Under the pieces are notes generated by a model. It worked only from the letters and a program-made list of their open reading frames with translations, was not told the DNA's origin and did not search any database. The position numbers and the translations under genes were made by a program. DNA of 64,000 bases from Toxonevra muliebris (Eukaryota > Arthropoda > Insecta > Diptera > Pallopteridae): positions 9,762,204-9,826,203 of the forward strand of contig OY829328.1 of assembly GCA_963691655.1 (NCBI GenBank). Reading direction: 5' to 3'. Below, piece by piece: positions 1-10,859 of this stretch (positions within the stretch are counted from its first letter, which is position 1; the number at the start of each line of letters is the position of its first letter).

Positions 1-23
1 TTAGAAAACATTTATAACAAATT

Positions 24-203
24 CTGTTGAAGTTTATGCAGCCTTCTTCTCTTTGTTTTGTTGTTGTTTTTCTTCTGTTGATACTCTCTACATTTATCGG
101 CACAAACACGAGAGAGCAAAGATTCGTTTTATGCAATCAAGTAGAGGCAATTAGGTCGTCTCTCTCACAAAAGCACATGAGATAAAACTGCGAGAAGTAG
201 ACT
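24..203. repeat. Left copy of a diverged tandem duplication
   Basis: This stretch matches 1172-1343 over its whole length with many substitutions. Shared words include TATCGGCACAAACACGA, GTTGAAGTTT and AAAGCACATGA, followed by ATAAAACTG.GAGAAG. The copies are about 1.15 kb apart today, but 865 bp of that is the hAT element at 212-1076, so the original period was about 285 bp. The duplication may extend left of the window. No coding capacity is visible. Confidence 0.7.
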
Positions 204-211
204 CTCTGGTT

Positions 212-1076
212 CAGGGCCGTAGCCAGAATTTTTTTTCGGGGGGGAGGGGGGTTTCCATTCGAAGAAAATTGACATTGACTTGCCATTACTGATGATGAGC
301 CCGACCTCAAAACAATTACCAAAAGTACTAAAAAAGGTCAGAGGCTCATTTTTTTCAAATGATTATCAGTGGGAATTTGGGCCATGATAATTAATGCGGA
401 TGAGGTTTGCTTATATTCCCGAAATTCGAGCAGTTACTGCATTGAAAGAGGCCTTCCGAGTAGGGGTGCTCTGAGCAATAATGGGTTAAAGAATTAATCA
501 CATTTTAAGATTGTTTCCTAGAACTTTAGAGCTGACCCAAAATGCGAATAAAATGGTTCCTAGTGTTAGTGAATGAATTTTTTATACTGAACACGAATCT
601 GAGTTCAAAAATTTCCCATCACGCCACGTTTTAGAAAAAATGGGATGGAAAAATAAAATTTTTGGTCATTTTTTTAAATTGGAGAGCTGAACACTGGCGT
701 GCTACAAACTTCGAAAACCAGAAATTATAGGCTGAATCATGCCCTTCCAAATGAGCCCTAAGCCCGAAATTGTAAATCAAAAACAGTTACTGACCTAGAA
801 AAACTATAAATGCAAAATTGCTCAGCATTACCTTCTCTTTTTGTATCCAAAGTCAAACCTCATGTCAAAGAAAACAAATCGGATCTGGTCGCATAGTGTA
901 ACTAAGATTTCAAGTTTATTTTTTTATATTTGACTTTTTAGAAAGAAACCAATGGATGTAAAAAATATTTAAAAACTCTTCAATAGATTTTATTTTGACT
1001 TTTTTTTCATCCACATTTCGGGGGGGAGGTCAGAACCCCCAAAGCCTTCCCCCCTCCCCCCCTAAATACGGCCTTG
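212..1076. mobile_element. Non-autonomous hAT-type DNA transposon, 865 bp
   Basis: The element begins CAGGGCCGTAGCC and ends TACGGCCTTG, so its inverted ends are CAGGGCCGTA and CAAGGCCGTA (one mismatch). It is flanked by an exact 8-bp duplication, CTCTGGTT, at 204-211 and 1077-1084, the hallmark of hAT insertions. Just inside each end lies a G-tract (233-251 on the plus strand, 1021-1028) and a C-tract (1050-1062). No transposase reading frame remains. It is inserted at the edge of the left copy of a tandem duplication and therefore postdates it. Confidence 0.85.
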
Positions 1077-1171
1077 CTCTGGTTGATTGCATGTAGCCGA
1101 ATAACAACTGAATAACTTCGTTTCTTACTGTTTTCGTATGAGTGCAACAAAAACGCCATTTTTCACGTGAC

Positions 1172-1343
1172 TCTTGTTGTTGAAGTTTTTGCACTCATCC
1201 TCTTTCCAATTTTTAAAGTTTTTTTCTATTGATACTTTCTACACTTATCGGCACAAACACGATGTAGTACACGAATATAACATATGGGAGGAAAGCAGCT
1301 CGAGCTCTCTCACTAAAGCACATGAAATAAAACTGTGAGAAGT
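1172..1343. repeat. Right copy of the diverged tandem duplication
   Basis: Counterpart of 24-203. It lacks the hAT insertion that follows the left copy. It ends in AAAACTGTGAGAAG, as the left copy ends in AAAACTGCGAGAAG. Confidence 0.65.
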
Positions 1344-1424
1344 CCACCCTTTGCTTGATTTTATGTCGCCGATCCTCATTGGAACTCGTTCTCTAAGCAC
1401 AAAAATTTTCAACTCACCCTCACT

Positions 1425-1447
1425 AAAGAAGTTTCACTTCAAAAATC
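1425..1447. repeat. 23-bp word shared with 4662-4684
   Basis: The word starts AAAGAAGTTTCACTTC and continues AAAAATC. It is identical at 4662-4684. Its core GAAGTTTCACTTC is also the centre of the long hairpin at 4205-4265. The flanks of the two 23-mers do not obviously match, so this may be a terminal motif of an unrecognised repeat. Confidence 0.5.
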
Positions 1448-2479
1448 GAAGGGATTCACCTCCAAGTGGGATTAGTCTCCAAGTGGAAATGCTCTATCAG
1501 ATCAAACATCCTTATAAACCTAACCTAAGCTGTATCGTTTTGAAAAAAAAAACTCTAAAAATTTACAAATGGGCCATTAAATCGAGTCATTGAGCAGTTT
1601 TTTTTTACTTTTATTTTTTGCCAAACTTGATTGTTGTATTATTTGTAATTTTCAGAGGTTTTTTGCTAAACATTTCAGTTTATGATAGCTTATTGGAAGA
1701 GTCGAAGTATTTGGGAGTTTTCATAAACATAAGCCAAGTTTTTTTTTTGGAAGGCCACAAAAAGCTAAAAATTTTTGTTTGTTTTTTGGTATGGGACTTG
1801 AGGCACCTTAATGCATGTAATTGTATGTGTACAAATATAAAAATATTTTATACTTTTTAATTACACATTTCTGTGTTTGTGTTTGCAACATTTTAATGAT
1901 GCGTATAAATTTCTTTTGCAAATATTCAATTTTTATTTTATATTTTTAATGAAAAATATTGTCAATACATATTAATTGGCATTTTTTCTTGTTAAATAGC
2001 ATTTAGTTGGAAAAAGAACTATATGCTTTTGATATATAGAATTAATCAAATATATGTGATCAGAATGAATTTGTTAAGCTGAACTAATTAAAGCTATCAA
2101 TATTTACGCATGATATGAACATATTGAAATAATTGCGCATTTATAGAAGTATGGTGTTAATGAATCTTTCACAGTATTCAATTCAAGCTTAAATTTGAAG
2201 GTAGTGTACTTTGCCGAGCTGGTGATTTTAAAGTTTTACTATCATTACTCATTGAACTCTGCATGGAAAATAAATTCATGCCAACCAATTTTAATAGCCA
2301 GCCTGTTAATAATTTTATATTAACTTCATTTTCAGCTCATTTGATTTTAGATTCTTTAATTCTTTTCTGAACTTTTTACATTTCCTTTACAAAAAAAAAT
2401 ATAAGATAGACTGTTGTCTCAAAATTAGAAATTTATGATTTTGAAAAATACAATATTATAATAAAAGGTTTAAGTATGT
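1448..2479. other. AT-rich stretch without recognisable features
   Basis: The two 80-codon open frames here (1351-1593 and 1618-1860) are T- and A-run readings with no recognisable domain. I see no RNA gene, repeat structure or splice-site pair that I would defend. Confidence 0.5.
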
Positions 2480-2487
2480 ACAAATAA

Positions 2488-3395
2488 CAGTGGTGGATCT
2501 AGTAGTCGTGCCCGGGTTTAAATTATCCAGTATTATTGTTAGGGAAAGCACTATGACCTTTAAGATCTCTTATGCCCGTTCATGGTTTTACAGTATTTTA
2601 ATAAGTCCAACTTCCAATAGAAATTTTAGTTTTGATCCTATTTCTAAGGATTTTAGATTAACATTAGGTATTTGATTATCGTCTAGATGCCTTTTTCGAA
2701 TATGAATATAAGTCTGGGTTACTATACTAAAATTGTCACTGGTAGATACCCTATTTTCTATGCAAAAGCTACATGAGCTATTTGAAAGAATTCCCACTTT
2801 TTTCGCATGTTCTTAAATTCTTTAAAGCATTTTAGTTTATATGTTCCTGAATCCTTTGCTGTTAAGCATTTTTTTGATGTGAAAATATTAATGAGATTGT
2901 TTCTCTTCCTATTCCACTGTATGGCTCTGTATCTACGAAATGAGTTGATGTTTTTTTCTTTGCTAGTTAAACAGTAACTTCATTCACTGCAATCACAATA
3001 TGTCTTATTAACGCATTTCTTCCAGACACTCCATTACTAGTTTTGAGGCTACCTGCTGAGATTTGAGTTCCTTGACAGCCGCTTGACTATCGGGTAGGAT
3101 CGTAATATTTTAATTTTGATAATCGCGCTTGAGATTATAGAAATATGCTAGTGTATCGGCTCATACTATTTAATCCTCGATGCAATTACTCCTGCTCCAG
3201 TACCTTTGCACGTTAGAGAACTATCTAAGTATCATGTTATCATATTCTGGTCTATTTTAGATATATTCTCTCAATTTCTCATATTACTAAGTTCGGGTTT
3301 GAATCGTTTTAAAAAACTCTTCGGTTGCCTCTGTAGAATATCAAACTTATTTCGATTTTACCTTTCACTATGGTAAAATCTTAAATCCGCCACTG
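2488..3395. mobile_element. Probable hAT-type element, about 0.9 kb, degraded
   Basis: It begins CAGTGGTGGATCTA and ends TAAATCCGCCACTG, so the inverted ends match at 12 of 14 positions (CAGTGGYGGATYTA). This is a common hAT end type. The 8-bp flanks (ACAAATAA and GTAGATAC) do not match, so either the TSD has decayed or the two ends come from different copies. No transposase frame was recognised. The element at 49908-50157 has the same kind of ends. Confidence 0.55.
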
Positions 3396-3744
3396 GTAGA
3401 TACTTATATAAAAAAAATAAAATAAAAAATAAAACTCAGAAAAGGTGTAAAAATCTTACAAAGTGACAAAGTAGCATTCACAAAAATTTAATATGCTCTA
3501 ACAAAATAAAATGCTTTGAAGCATAACTAAATATTTGCATACATTTCAGAATATGTGAATTTCAAATCGAACGAAAAGGTTACAAATACTTTTTGAAGGA
3601 TTTACGCACCTTTTAAAGCATTTTCCCTTTTTTTTTATATGATTTTTTTTGTTGTTTATTTTTTTCTACGTTTTACAGTCTAATGATCAGGAAATTTACT
3701 ACTTTGCATATGCGATGAAATTGTGAAGATGTTCGTTTGTTTTA

Positions 3745-3746
<2 letters not shown>

Positions 3747-3791
<45 letters not shown>
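3747..3791. repeat. (TA)n then (TATG)n microsatellite
   Basis: About 17 TA units run directly into TGTATGTATG. Simple repeat. Confidence 0.95.
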
Positions 3792-3796
<5 letters not shown>

Positions 3797-4204
3797 CAAG
3801 GATATTAGAAAAATATATGTAATGTGCATTAAAAGTTAGTATAACGGTTGTAACTTTACTTAGTCCGCATTTGTAGGGTTTTCTTATTAACCCTTTGATG
3901 CTTGAATTTTAATGGGGCTTGATAGAAACCATTTGTATTGAAATTATGGCAGGACATCAAATTTCATGCCTCTTGATTTGTTAGTCTTTTATCAAAAAAC
4001 TTAGCTATGAAGCTGTAGATAACTACTGCTACCTGCTTCCACCAATTTTTACAAAGACAAAGAATTCAAAAAAAAAAAAAATGATTTAAGCATGAAATGT
4101 CAAATGCTCGGCAATCAGGAAACGTGAAGAAATCCTGACAGAACCGAAAATAAATATCTCTAACAGTAAAATTTGTTAAACAGTCGGTAAAGTAAAAAAC
4201 TAAA

Positions 4205-4265
4205 TTGTGTATTAACGAACACAAGGCAGAAGTTTCACTTCTGCCTTGTGTTCGTTAATACACAA
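4205..4265. repeat. Perfect hairpin: 29-bp arms, 3-bp loop
   Basis: The left arm 4205-4233 (starting TTGTGTATTAACGAACAC) is the exact reverse complement of the right arm 4237-4265. Only TTC (4234-4236) separates them. The pairing stops at the next base outward (A versus C). The core is GCAGAAGTTTCACTTCTGC. A perfect inverted repeat of this length implies recent origin or conversion, for example the centre of a fold-back element or a replication-slippage product. Confidence 0.9.
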
Positions 4266-4661
4266 CCAATTTTTTTTTTGGGATTTTTGCTAGAACAAAA
4301 ATTGCAACTCTGTACCGGTAATATCGATGACAATTGTAGCGAACTCTTTTTGTGTGCGACATCTTCATGTAATTCCTTGGACCTTTGCGTCATCTGTATG
4401 TGAAATGTATAACTGCCATAAACTTTAAGATGGCGACGCTACACATTGTTCTTTCTGCCATAGGTGTGTGTGTGCTTGTGTAATTAATATGTTATATTAA
4501 ATTAAAACTATTTATGAATCGTTTATTATGTAGTTTGCTCGTGAATTCAGTTACGGAATATTGATATTTAGCCCCTCATGCACATTGCTCGGCAAAATTA
4601 TGTCGCATTGCAAACTTACGCGCGACGTCACATCCGGTTGGTTTTACTCTAGGACCAGAGA

Positions 4662-4684
4662 AAAGAAGTTTCACTTCAAAAATC
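4662..4684. repeat. Second copy of the 23-bp word at 1425
   Basis: Identical to 1425-1447 over 23 bases. It follows a slightly GC-richer segment (4560-4661, containing CGCGACGTCACATCCGG) that looks transposon-like, but I could not assign it. Confidence 0.5.
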
Positions 4685-5273
4685 CACCAAAAGTTCATAA
4701 TAATTCTTATCTAAGATTTTTCTTCAGTAATTGTTAGAGGGGGTATGATAGATGGAAAAACCACTAAAATCAGTGCTAGGGTTGCAGAGCGACCTCCCAA
4801 AAAAACCTCCCCTTTGGTGAAAAAGCCTTTTTTTACTAATAACTGGTTAATTGTTGGAGATATCAAAAAATTTCTTACTACAAAAAAAAAAAAGTTATCT
4901 ATCACAGCTTTGAATTTTCATCAAAAATAGAAGATGAAATAAAATTTTTGTTAATATTTTTTACCAAGTGTATCATTTTTAATGCATACGTTTATAGAAG
5001 AAAAAAGAAAAATTCAAAACCAAAGAAAAAATAATAGATAAAAGTCTGTATATGTAAATGTTTTTCAGGTTGAAAAATTTTAAGCGTTCAAGCATAATAA
5101 TGAGTAAACTTATAACGGTAATATTCTATTTCCAAATATTTTCATTTATGCATTCAATTTTGAATATTCCCTTTTTTTTATGGCACTTACGGAATACATT
5201 TGATATGGATTTATAATTATATTTGAATAGGAATCGAGAAGGATTTCTGTACTGTTCTGATTAAAAGACAATA

Positions 5274-5537
5274 TATATATCGATACCTCAGTTCCAAAGT
5301 GTAACAAGTCAGAAATAATTACTTACTAGATAATTAGAAATTTAAATGACTGTATGGGAAGAAAATAATCTCGACTTATGATAAAATATAAGGTTTAACA
5401 ACTGAACTACATTGAGTTATCGAACTGTTATTCTTTGAAAATGGTACATAATTGTTCCGAGAATAGTTTCTCATACTTATCTCAAATTCATCAAATTTCG
5501 GATTTGTTACACTTTGGAACTGAGGTATCGATATATA
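5274..5537. mobile_element. Tc1/mariner-type MITE with 34-bp inverted repeats
   Basis: The arms 5274-5307 and 5504-5537 are exact reverse complements: TATATATCGATACCTCAG followed by TTCCAAAGTGTAACAA. About 196 bp of AT-rich sequence lies between them. Weaker similarity continues inward. The TA-rich flanks make the exact boundary and the TA target duplication ambiguous. There is no coding capacity, so this is a non-autonomous element. Confidence 0.8.
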
Positions 5538-5539
5538 CA

Positions 5540-8260
5540 TTCACAATAAAAAACTCATGCAGCAAACTACGTACTCAAATTAATTTTGCCCCTGAAAAAC
5601 GTTGGAAGTAAATATTCAATGGAGTCAAAAAATTCAACAAAGAAGATAAATCCTCATCTAAAAATTTTAAAATAATCTAAAGATTTTAAAAAACTATGGG
5701 GCATTAAATTTAAAAACCCTGCAAACCTCAAGTATGCTCTGGCTTTGAGCATTTATCACAACTCTGCTCAGACTTTAATGCAGTAATATTTTGCGATTTG
5801 AACTCATACTTCTTCGTTCTGCACAAAAATAGAAGGGTCACCCATTTGACCAACTCTACACCATCTGCGCCCATCACTGTACAAACATACGTATGTTTTG
5901 TAAGTATGTGTATATATGTATGTGTGCATATTCATGTAATATTCTACAACTGAAACAGCAAGTCATATAACAACACTTCGCAAGTTTCAGTCACTGATAA
6001 AGTGCAAATGCGAAAGTAGCAAATGTCAGCAATATGAAACGCATTTATTTGACTTTATTTTGCAAAACATATAGATTCATACATACATACAATCAAACTT
6101 ACCAAAACATATCTAGACTGCAGGCATGCGAAAATTCATACATATGTATGCATGTATTTATGCATGTGTGGGTATGTGTGATCATTTTTCATAGCCTCAA
6201 ACGCTTACGAAAGTATAAAACTTGAGTTGAAATGGAATTTAAGGCTTGAAGCGCAAATTGTAGATGGTAGAGAGTCGTTGGTGTTTATATACATATGTAT
6301 GTGTAAAGCATGTGTGTGTATATGTTAACGCCTCTTAAAGTTAGTAGGCTCATCTGCTGCCTACTGATGTTGCCTGACTGCTGGCTGGCTGCTGTTGGTT
6401 ATGTTTTTTTTTGGCTGTTTATGTTTTTTTTGCAGTCTCTGGTATCGGTATCGTGCATTGCACATGAGATAAGATATGAGAGTATGTGAGCACGCAAACA
6501 CATTTGGTGTTTTGTTAAATACCTTTGGGAAATCTGTCACTATTACAAAGTTTATGTTTTGAGACGCTATTGCTTCGTTTTCTTATTGTGTGTATGAATT
6601 TGTGTGTGTGTGTTTGTGTGGACATTCATGAAGATTTGCAGCAGTGTAAACTTTAAGAAAAATAATCTCGAAACAAAATTTGTTTGGTGACATAATTGCA
6701 CAATAGTTTCTGACCTATTTACTTATAACTACCTAGTTGGTTAGTTTTTTCTGACAAAACTTTTCTAACTTTCTATTTTATTTGCATAAGTGCATATATG
6801 TATAATATAAAAACAAAACTTTTTCTTTAATTTGTTTAAGTGATTTTTAATGCAAGGAATACATTCCCCTCGTCGCTTCGTATCTTCTGTTTTGGAAAGG
6901 TTTCTAAAAGTGCATCATCATTTGTGCCATATTTTCTCAACCAGAATTTATTACTACTGTCCCCATTTTTTCTTTTTTGTTTTATCTAAAAACATAAGTT
7001 TAAATTTCCAGCAATTTTCTCTTGCCCTTCCTTCCCTCTTAGCTTTTCTCTCTCCTTTAATTTCCTCGTTTTTTTTTGTACTTGTTTGTTTGTTGATATT
7101 TGCAAATTTCCATAATTTAGTATTTTCCACTTTAGCGCTTGGTTTAAGCGTTACAAAGCCGCTTTACCTATTTAGCATAGAGGCTAACACACACTTTTCT
7201 TTTGGTATATTTACATATATAGATATACATATGTATACATATATATGTATGCATGTATATGAATTTATGTTATTTTGGCTACTTTTGTTCATCTTTCCGA
7301 CATTAGTGCAGTGCTGCCTGTTTGCCGTTGGTTCCGTCATGGCCGGCTATTTTACTTGTGTTGTTTTATGGTAAATTGCAGATAAATGCTGCAACATGCT
7401 GCTGCTGCTGCTGTTACTACTATTTACTGCTGCTGCTGACATGGTTAAAGTGTTTTCATTTATTATGCGGAATTATTTGGTAACAGCATTTTACAAAAAA
7501 AAACAAACAAAAAATATCATCTCTTCCATAGCTCTATACTTAGTACTTACTTATATAGGTATAAAGAGTTGAAGGGATATACAGACAGACAGACAGACAT
7601 ACTGAGTGTAAGTTCTTAAATAGATTTGATAGTTAGCTGAATTTGACGCAATTTATTTGATTTTTTTGTTAGTTTTCTTTTGCGGAATTAACCATTTTCT
7701 TCTGTGGAAAAAATGTGTGCATTTTGAAGATAAGAAAATAACAGTGTATTTAGAACTTATTTATTTTAAAGGAAAGAGAAAAAGGTGAAATTTCTTAAGG
7801 AAAGTTGTATGCACATACTGTGCAAATATAAAAGTTTTAGCTGAAAGAGAAAATAATTTGAAAGTAATAAAGCTTCAATAATAGCCAGAATTTCGGGTTT
7901 TTACTTTTGGCATATATCATTTGCAATAAGTTTCAATTTATATATATGGAGAATTTTATCTCAAGTGAACCCACTTTATCAAATTTTTAATTTTTTAAAT
8001 TTTTTCCTTTATTTTAAAATATAATATATGAATAAAAATTTCGACAAATTTGGAAAAAATTTTCTAAATACAATAGGTGGTGAAACGGGGGCTGTTTGAC
8101 CAAAATGTCAAAATTCTTCCATTTCCAACTTAGCGAGTTTTCGATCGATCATATTCACTGTGGTAACTACTACCCAGTAGAATTAACCTTTTAGTTAATA
8201 AGCCTGCTTTAAGGTGGCGGGTCTGTATAACTCAAAATTGTAAGTCTCAACTATTTTTAC
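5540..8260. other. Gene-free, simple-sequence-rich stretch
   Basis: This stretch holds ACATATGTATG-type runs near 5880-5930, 6060-6180 and 7215-7255, TTTTTTT runs, a CTG triplet run (7395-7414) and an ACAG run (7581-7599). The 174-codon frame at 6850-7374 is a T-rich reading of low-complexity DNA with no domain, and I do not call it a gene. The segment 8195-8245 (GCTTTAAGGTGG) resembles 8703-8750 (GCTTTAAGGCGG), both followed by TCAAAATT, which suggests an old duplicated repeat on either side of the hAT element. Confidence 0.5.
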
Positions 8261-8272
8261 ATCGCACATATT

Positions 8273-8541
8273 CAGTGTGGCCAACTTTTGTTTTTTAAAA
8301 TCAGCTAAAATGATAAATAAAACGCGTATTTTCTTAAAAAAAGCGTTAAAACTTAATACATTTAAACTTTTTCACTAATACAAGCACGCATCTGATACTT
8401 ATAGTCAATGAAAATTTCTTCGATTTTTTGAAGATATTTTAAATTGAAAAAACGCATTGAGCGCTAAATCACTTTTCTTCCGCATTTTAATTTTCAAAAA
8501 GCACTAAAATCAGCGGGAAAAGCGCTGAGTTGGCCACACCG
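8273..8541. mobile_element. hAT-type MITE, 269 bp
   Basis: It begins CAGTGTGGCCAACT and ends AGTTGGCCACACCG, so the ends are inverted repeats with one mismatch in 14. It is flanked by an exact 8-bp duplication, CACATATT, at 8265-8272 and 8542-8549. The interior carries subterminal words such as AAAATCAGC, AAAGCG and AAGCGCTGAG. There is no coding capacity. Confidence 0.9.
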
Positions 8542-9013
8542 CACATATTAATCTAAGCTGCATGTTAATCTGCGGTTTCAATTTAATGGAAAATTAGTTT
8601 GTGAGATTCAAAAAATTATTGGTTAGTAGTTTATGTTGTGATTTATCAAATAGAATCAATATTGAATAAATATAAATAATTTAGAATCATGAATAGAGAT
8701 TTGGCTACCACCCGCTTTAAGGCGGTATCATGTAAGAAGGTCAAAATTAAGCACCGTAAAAATTGATGCATGAAAATTAAAATTGGTTTTACCAATGCAT
8801 CTTTTAACCATGAAATTTTATGCTCATGGAATTTTTTATATTTATACATATACACAGTAATCATTGATTGCATTGATGTTTGATTTTGAGTTTGAGTACA
8901 TTTTTAACCAAAAATGTAAAATTTCTGTTGCATTTAACATAAATACAGAACGCAATTAAGCGGCGGTCAATTAACCAACTATTACTTTTACTATTACTAA
9001 AATATATTCAGCA

Positions 9014-9329
9014 ATGAATCGCGACAGTAGCAAGCGTTATAAACTGTCAAATTCGAGCCCAGAAGAAATTGAAGAATTGTATGTATGTTTCAATTGAGGC
9101 AAGTAAGTTGGCTGATGGTGTAGATAAATTTTCGAGCGATGACAGTGTTGTTGATTCAAAGAACATTCCAAACGAATAAGATTCTTATGAAGATGAAATC
9201 GACAAATGTTTGATCATGAGCGAATTGACTATTGCAGATGCAACCAACAATTGTCTCAATTTGTTAATGGAATCAATCGGAGCCAGCAATAGACTCTTAC
9301 CCAACGCAGTTGTCGAGATTCAACCAGTG
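9014..9329 (+). pseudogene. Unidentified degraded coding remnant, cut by an insertion
   Basis: Starting at the ATG at 9014 the reading is MNRDSSKRYKLSNSSPEEI, which looks protein-like. It continues in a shifted frame from about 9080 (SIEASKLADGVDKFSSDDSV) with one stop near 9178, then through SELTIADATNNCLNLL to the insertion boundary at 9329. It is acidic and serine-rich. The same plus-strand frame resumes beyond the insertion at 10654 (SRPNSFSFGPVEFSV) but soon meets stops. A minus-strand reading of 10654-10830 is open for about 60 codons, so the coding strand there is uncertain. I do not recognise a family. A dead transposon ORF or host pseudogene is possible. Confidence 0.3.
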
Positions 9330-10648
9330 CACTATGGGACCTATGAAAATTCTAGCTGGCCAAAATTCGAAAATCGGGTATCTCGGTTTGAATTCAAAAG
9401 TATATGGGCTTACTCTCCATATATCCCTCATCATGATCCATACACAAGATATTCTAATTAGGCGAAGGATCGGGCTGTGCGACCGTTGAAATATACTGCC
9501 AAAAGTTTTAATATTGTTGAAAATGTGTTGCACATAAAGTGTAATAACTTAGCCAATACTAAAGATAGACCTTTATTTTTGGTCTCATATTAAAGAAAAA
9601 ACTTTACGCTATTAATGGATGTGATAAAAAATTAATTTACCATTTTTTTATACCTAAAAATGCGATAAAAAAAACTTGTTTTAAGCATTTTATTTAGTGG
9701 ATGAGAAAAAAAAGCTCCGATTTGCTCCGGGCGAAAATAAAAACCATCGCATTATGTGAAGCGTTTACTTCAAAATAAGATATGAGTGCTTTGCAACTTT
9801 TTGCCACAGCTTTAATAACAAGCAAAAGTACCATATGACATCACATAGCATTTGTTAAATCACAGGTAGTTATTTAAGGTGTTATATTTAATCCATTTTA
9901 AAAGGTAGTCAGACAAAAATTGGTATATGGAGTTAGCCTAATCGGGCAATTGCAACGCCTACTTCCAATATAAATGTATGTGAAATTTTGCAAATGCAAT
10001 AAATTTGACCCCATTATAGATATAATCACTAAATTACATGTGCTAATATATATTGTCTTGTGCATAAGTATTTGTATGCATATACGCCAAATCAATTCTC
10101 AGGCGTCGATAAGTCATGCCAAAAATTAGAACTATCGGACCACAATCACACATACCTCTCATATTAATATAACCATGAAATAGTGATATTTTAATTTTTT
10201 TTTGTTTTTATTAAGAATTTTTAAAATCTCACATGTATGAGAGGTAGGCGTAATAACATTCCAATCGTAATAATTTTTACCTTGCTATATGAATATGTTA
10301 ATATTTACCAGCATATGTAATTTCATCACTATATCTGCAATGGGTTCCAAGTTATAGGATTTTAAAAATTTCGCACATATGGGAGGTGGGCGTGGTAATA
10401 ATTCGATCTATCCAATTTTTGCAATGATATATGGCAATAATAACGTTTATAGGTATACTAAATTTCATGATCATATCTATAATATATACCAAGTTATAAC
10501 TTTTTCGCGGTTTCACTTGTATGGAAAGTAGGCGTGGTAATAGTCCGATCGTTATAATTTTTCACACAGTGATTGCTAATGACTCCATGAGCGAATGAGC
10601 CAAATTTAAGAATTTTGGTCAGCTAAAAACGGATTTGGCCCCATAGTG
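9330..10648. mobile_element. Transib-type non-autonomous transposon with RSS-like ends
   Basis: The element begins CACTATGGGACC and ends GGCCCCATAGTG. It is flanked by an exact 5-bp duplication, CAGTG, at 9325-9329 and 10649-10653. At both ends a heptamer CACTATG (9330-9336; complement of 10642-10648) is followed by a spacer of exactly 23 bp and the nonamer CCAAAATTC (9360-9368; complement of 10610-10618). Known Transib elements have 5-bp TSDs, CAC-starting termini and heptamer-spacer-nonamer ends like RAG recombination signals, and this fits. The interior holds a tandem array at 10190-10580 and no transposase that I can recognise. The insertion interrupts a coding-like remnant. Confidence 0.75.
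10190..10580. repeat. Three diverged ~142-bp tandem monomers
   Basis: Three monomers are anchored at 10230, 10374 and 10514 (spacing 144 and 140). Each has a CACWTRTATGR-like word, then a GGTRGGCGTGGTAATA-like word and a CGATC.TA..ATTTTT-like word. Between them are variants of ACCAAGTTATA. A related segment in the opposite orientation lies at about 9905-9990 (ACGCCTACTTCC). All are inside the element at 9330-10648. Confidence 0.7.
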
Positions 10649-10859
10649 CAGTGTCAAGACCGAACAGTTTTTCTTTTGGCCCTGTTGAGTTTTCTGTGCT
10701 GGCTACTTGAGTTCCTGCTACAAGTCGTGAATAGATTTGCAACACAGTTTCGGTACCAGATTGACGAGCTAAAAAAACAATCGGTCGTCCACGCAGCATG
10801 AGGAGGAGTCTCCTGCTTTAAAATCAACCAAGAACACTTACTTGCCGCCAGTTGGACCG

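Noticed and set aside
2737..3403. 13-bp word CACTGGTAGATAC occurring inside and at the right edge of the 2488-3395 element
   Set aside because: A 13-base match is expected by chance among all pairs of positions in 64 kb, so I do not treat it as a target duplication.
6850..7374. 174-codon open frame
   Set aside because: T-rich low-complexity translation running through TACATATATG simple sequence; no domain, no splice or promoter context.
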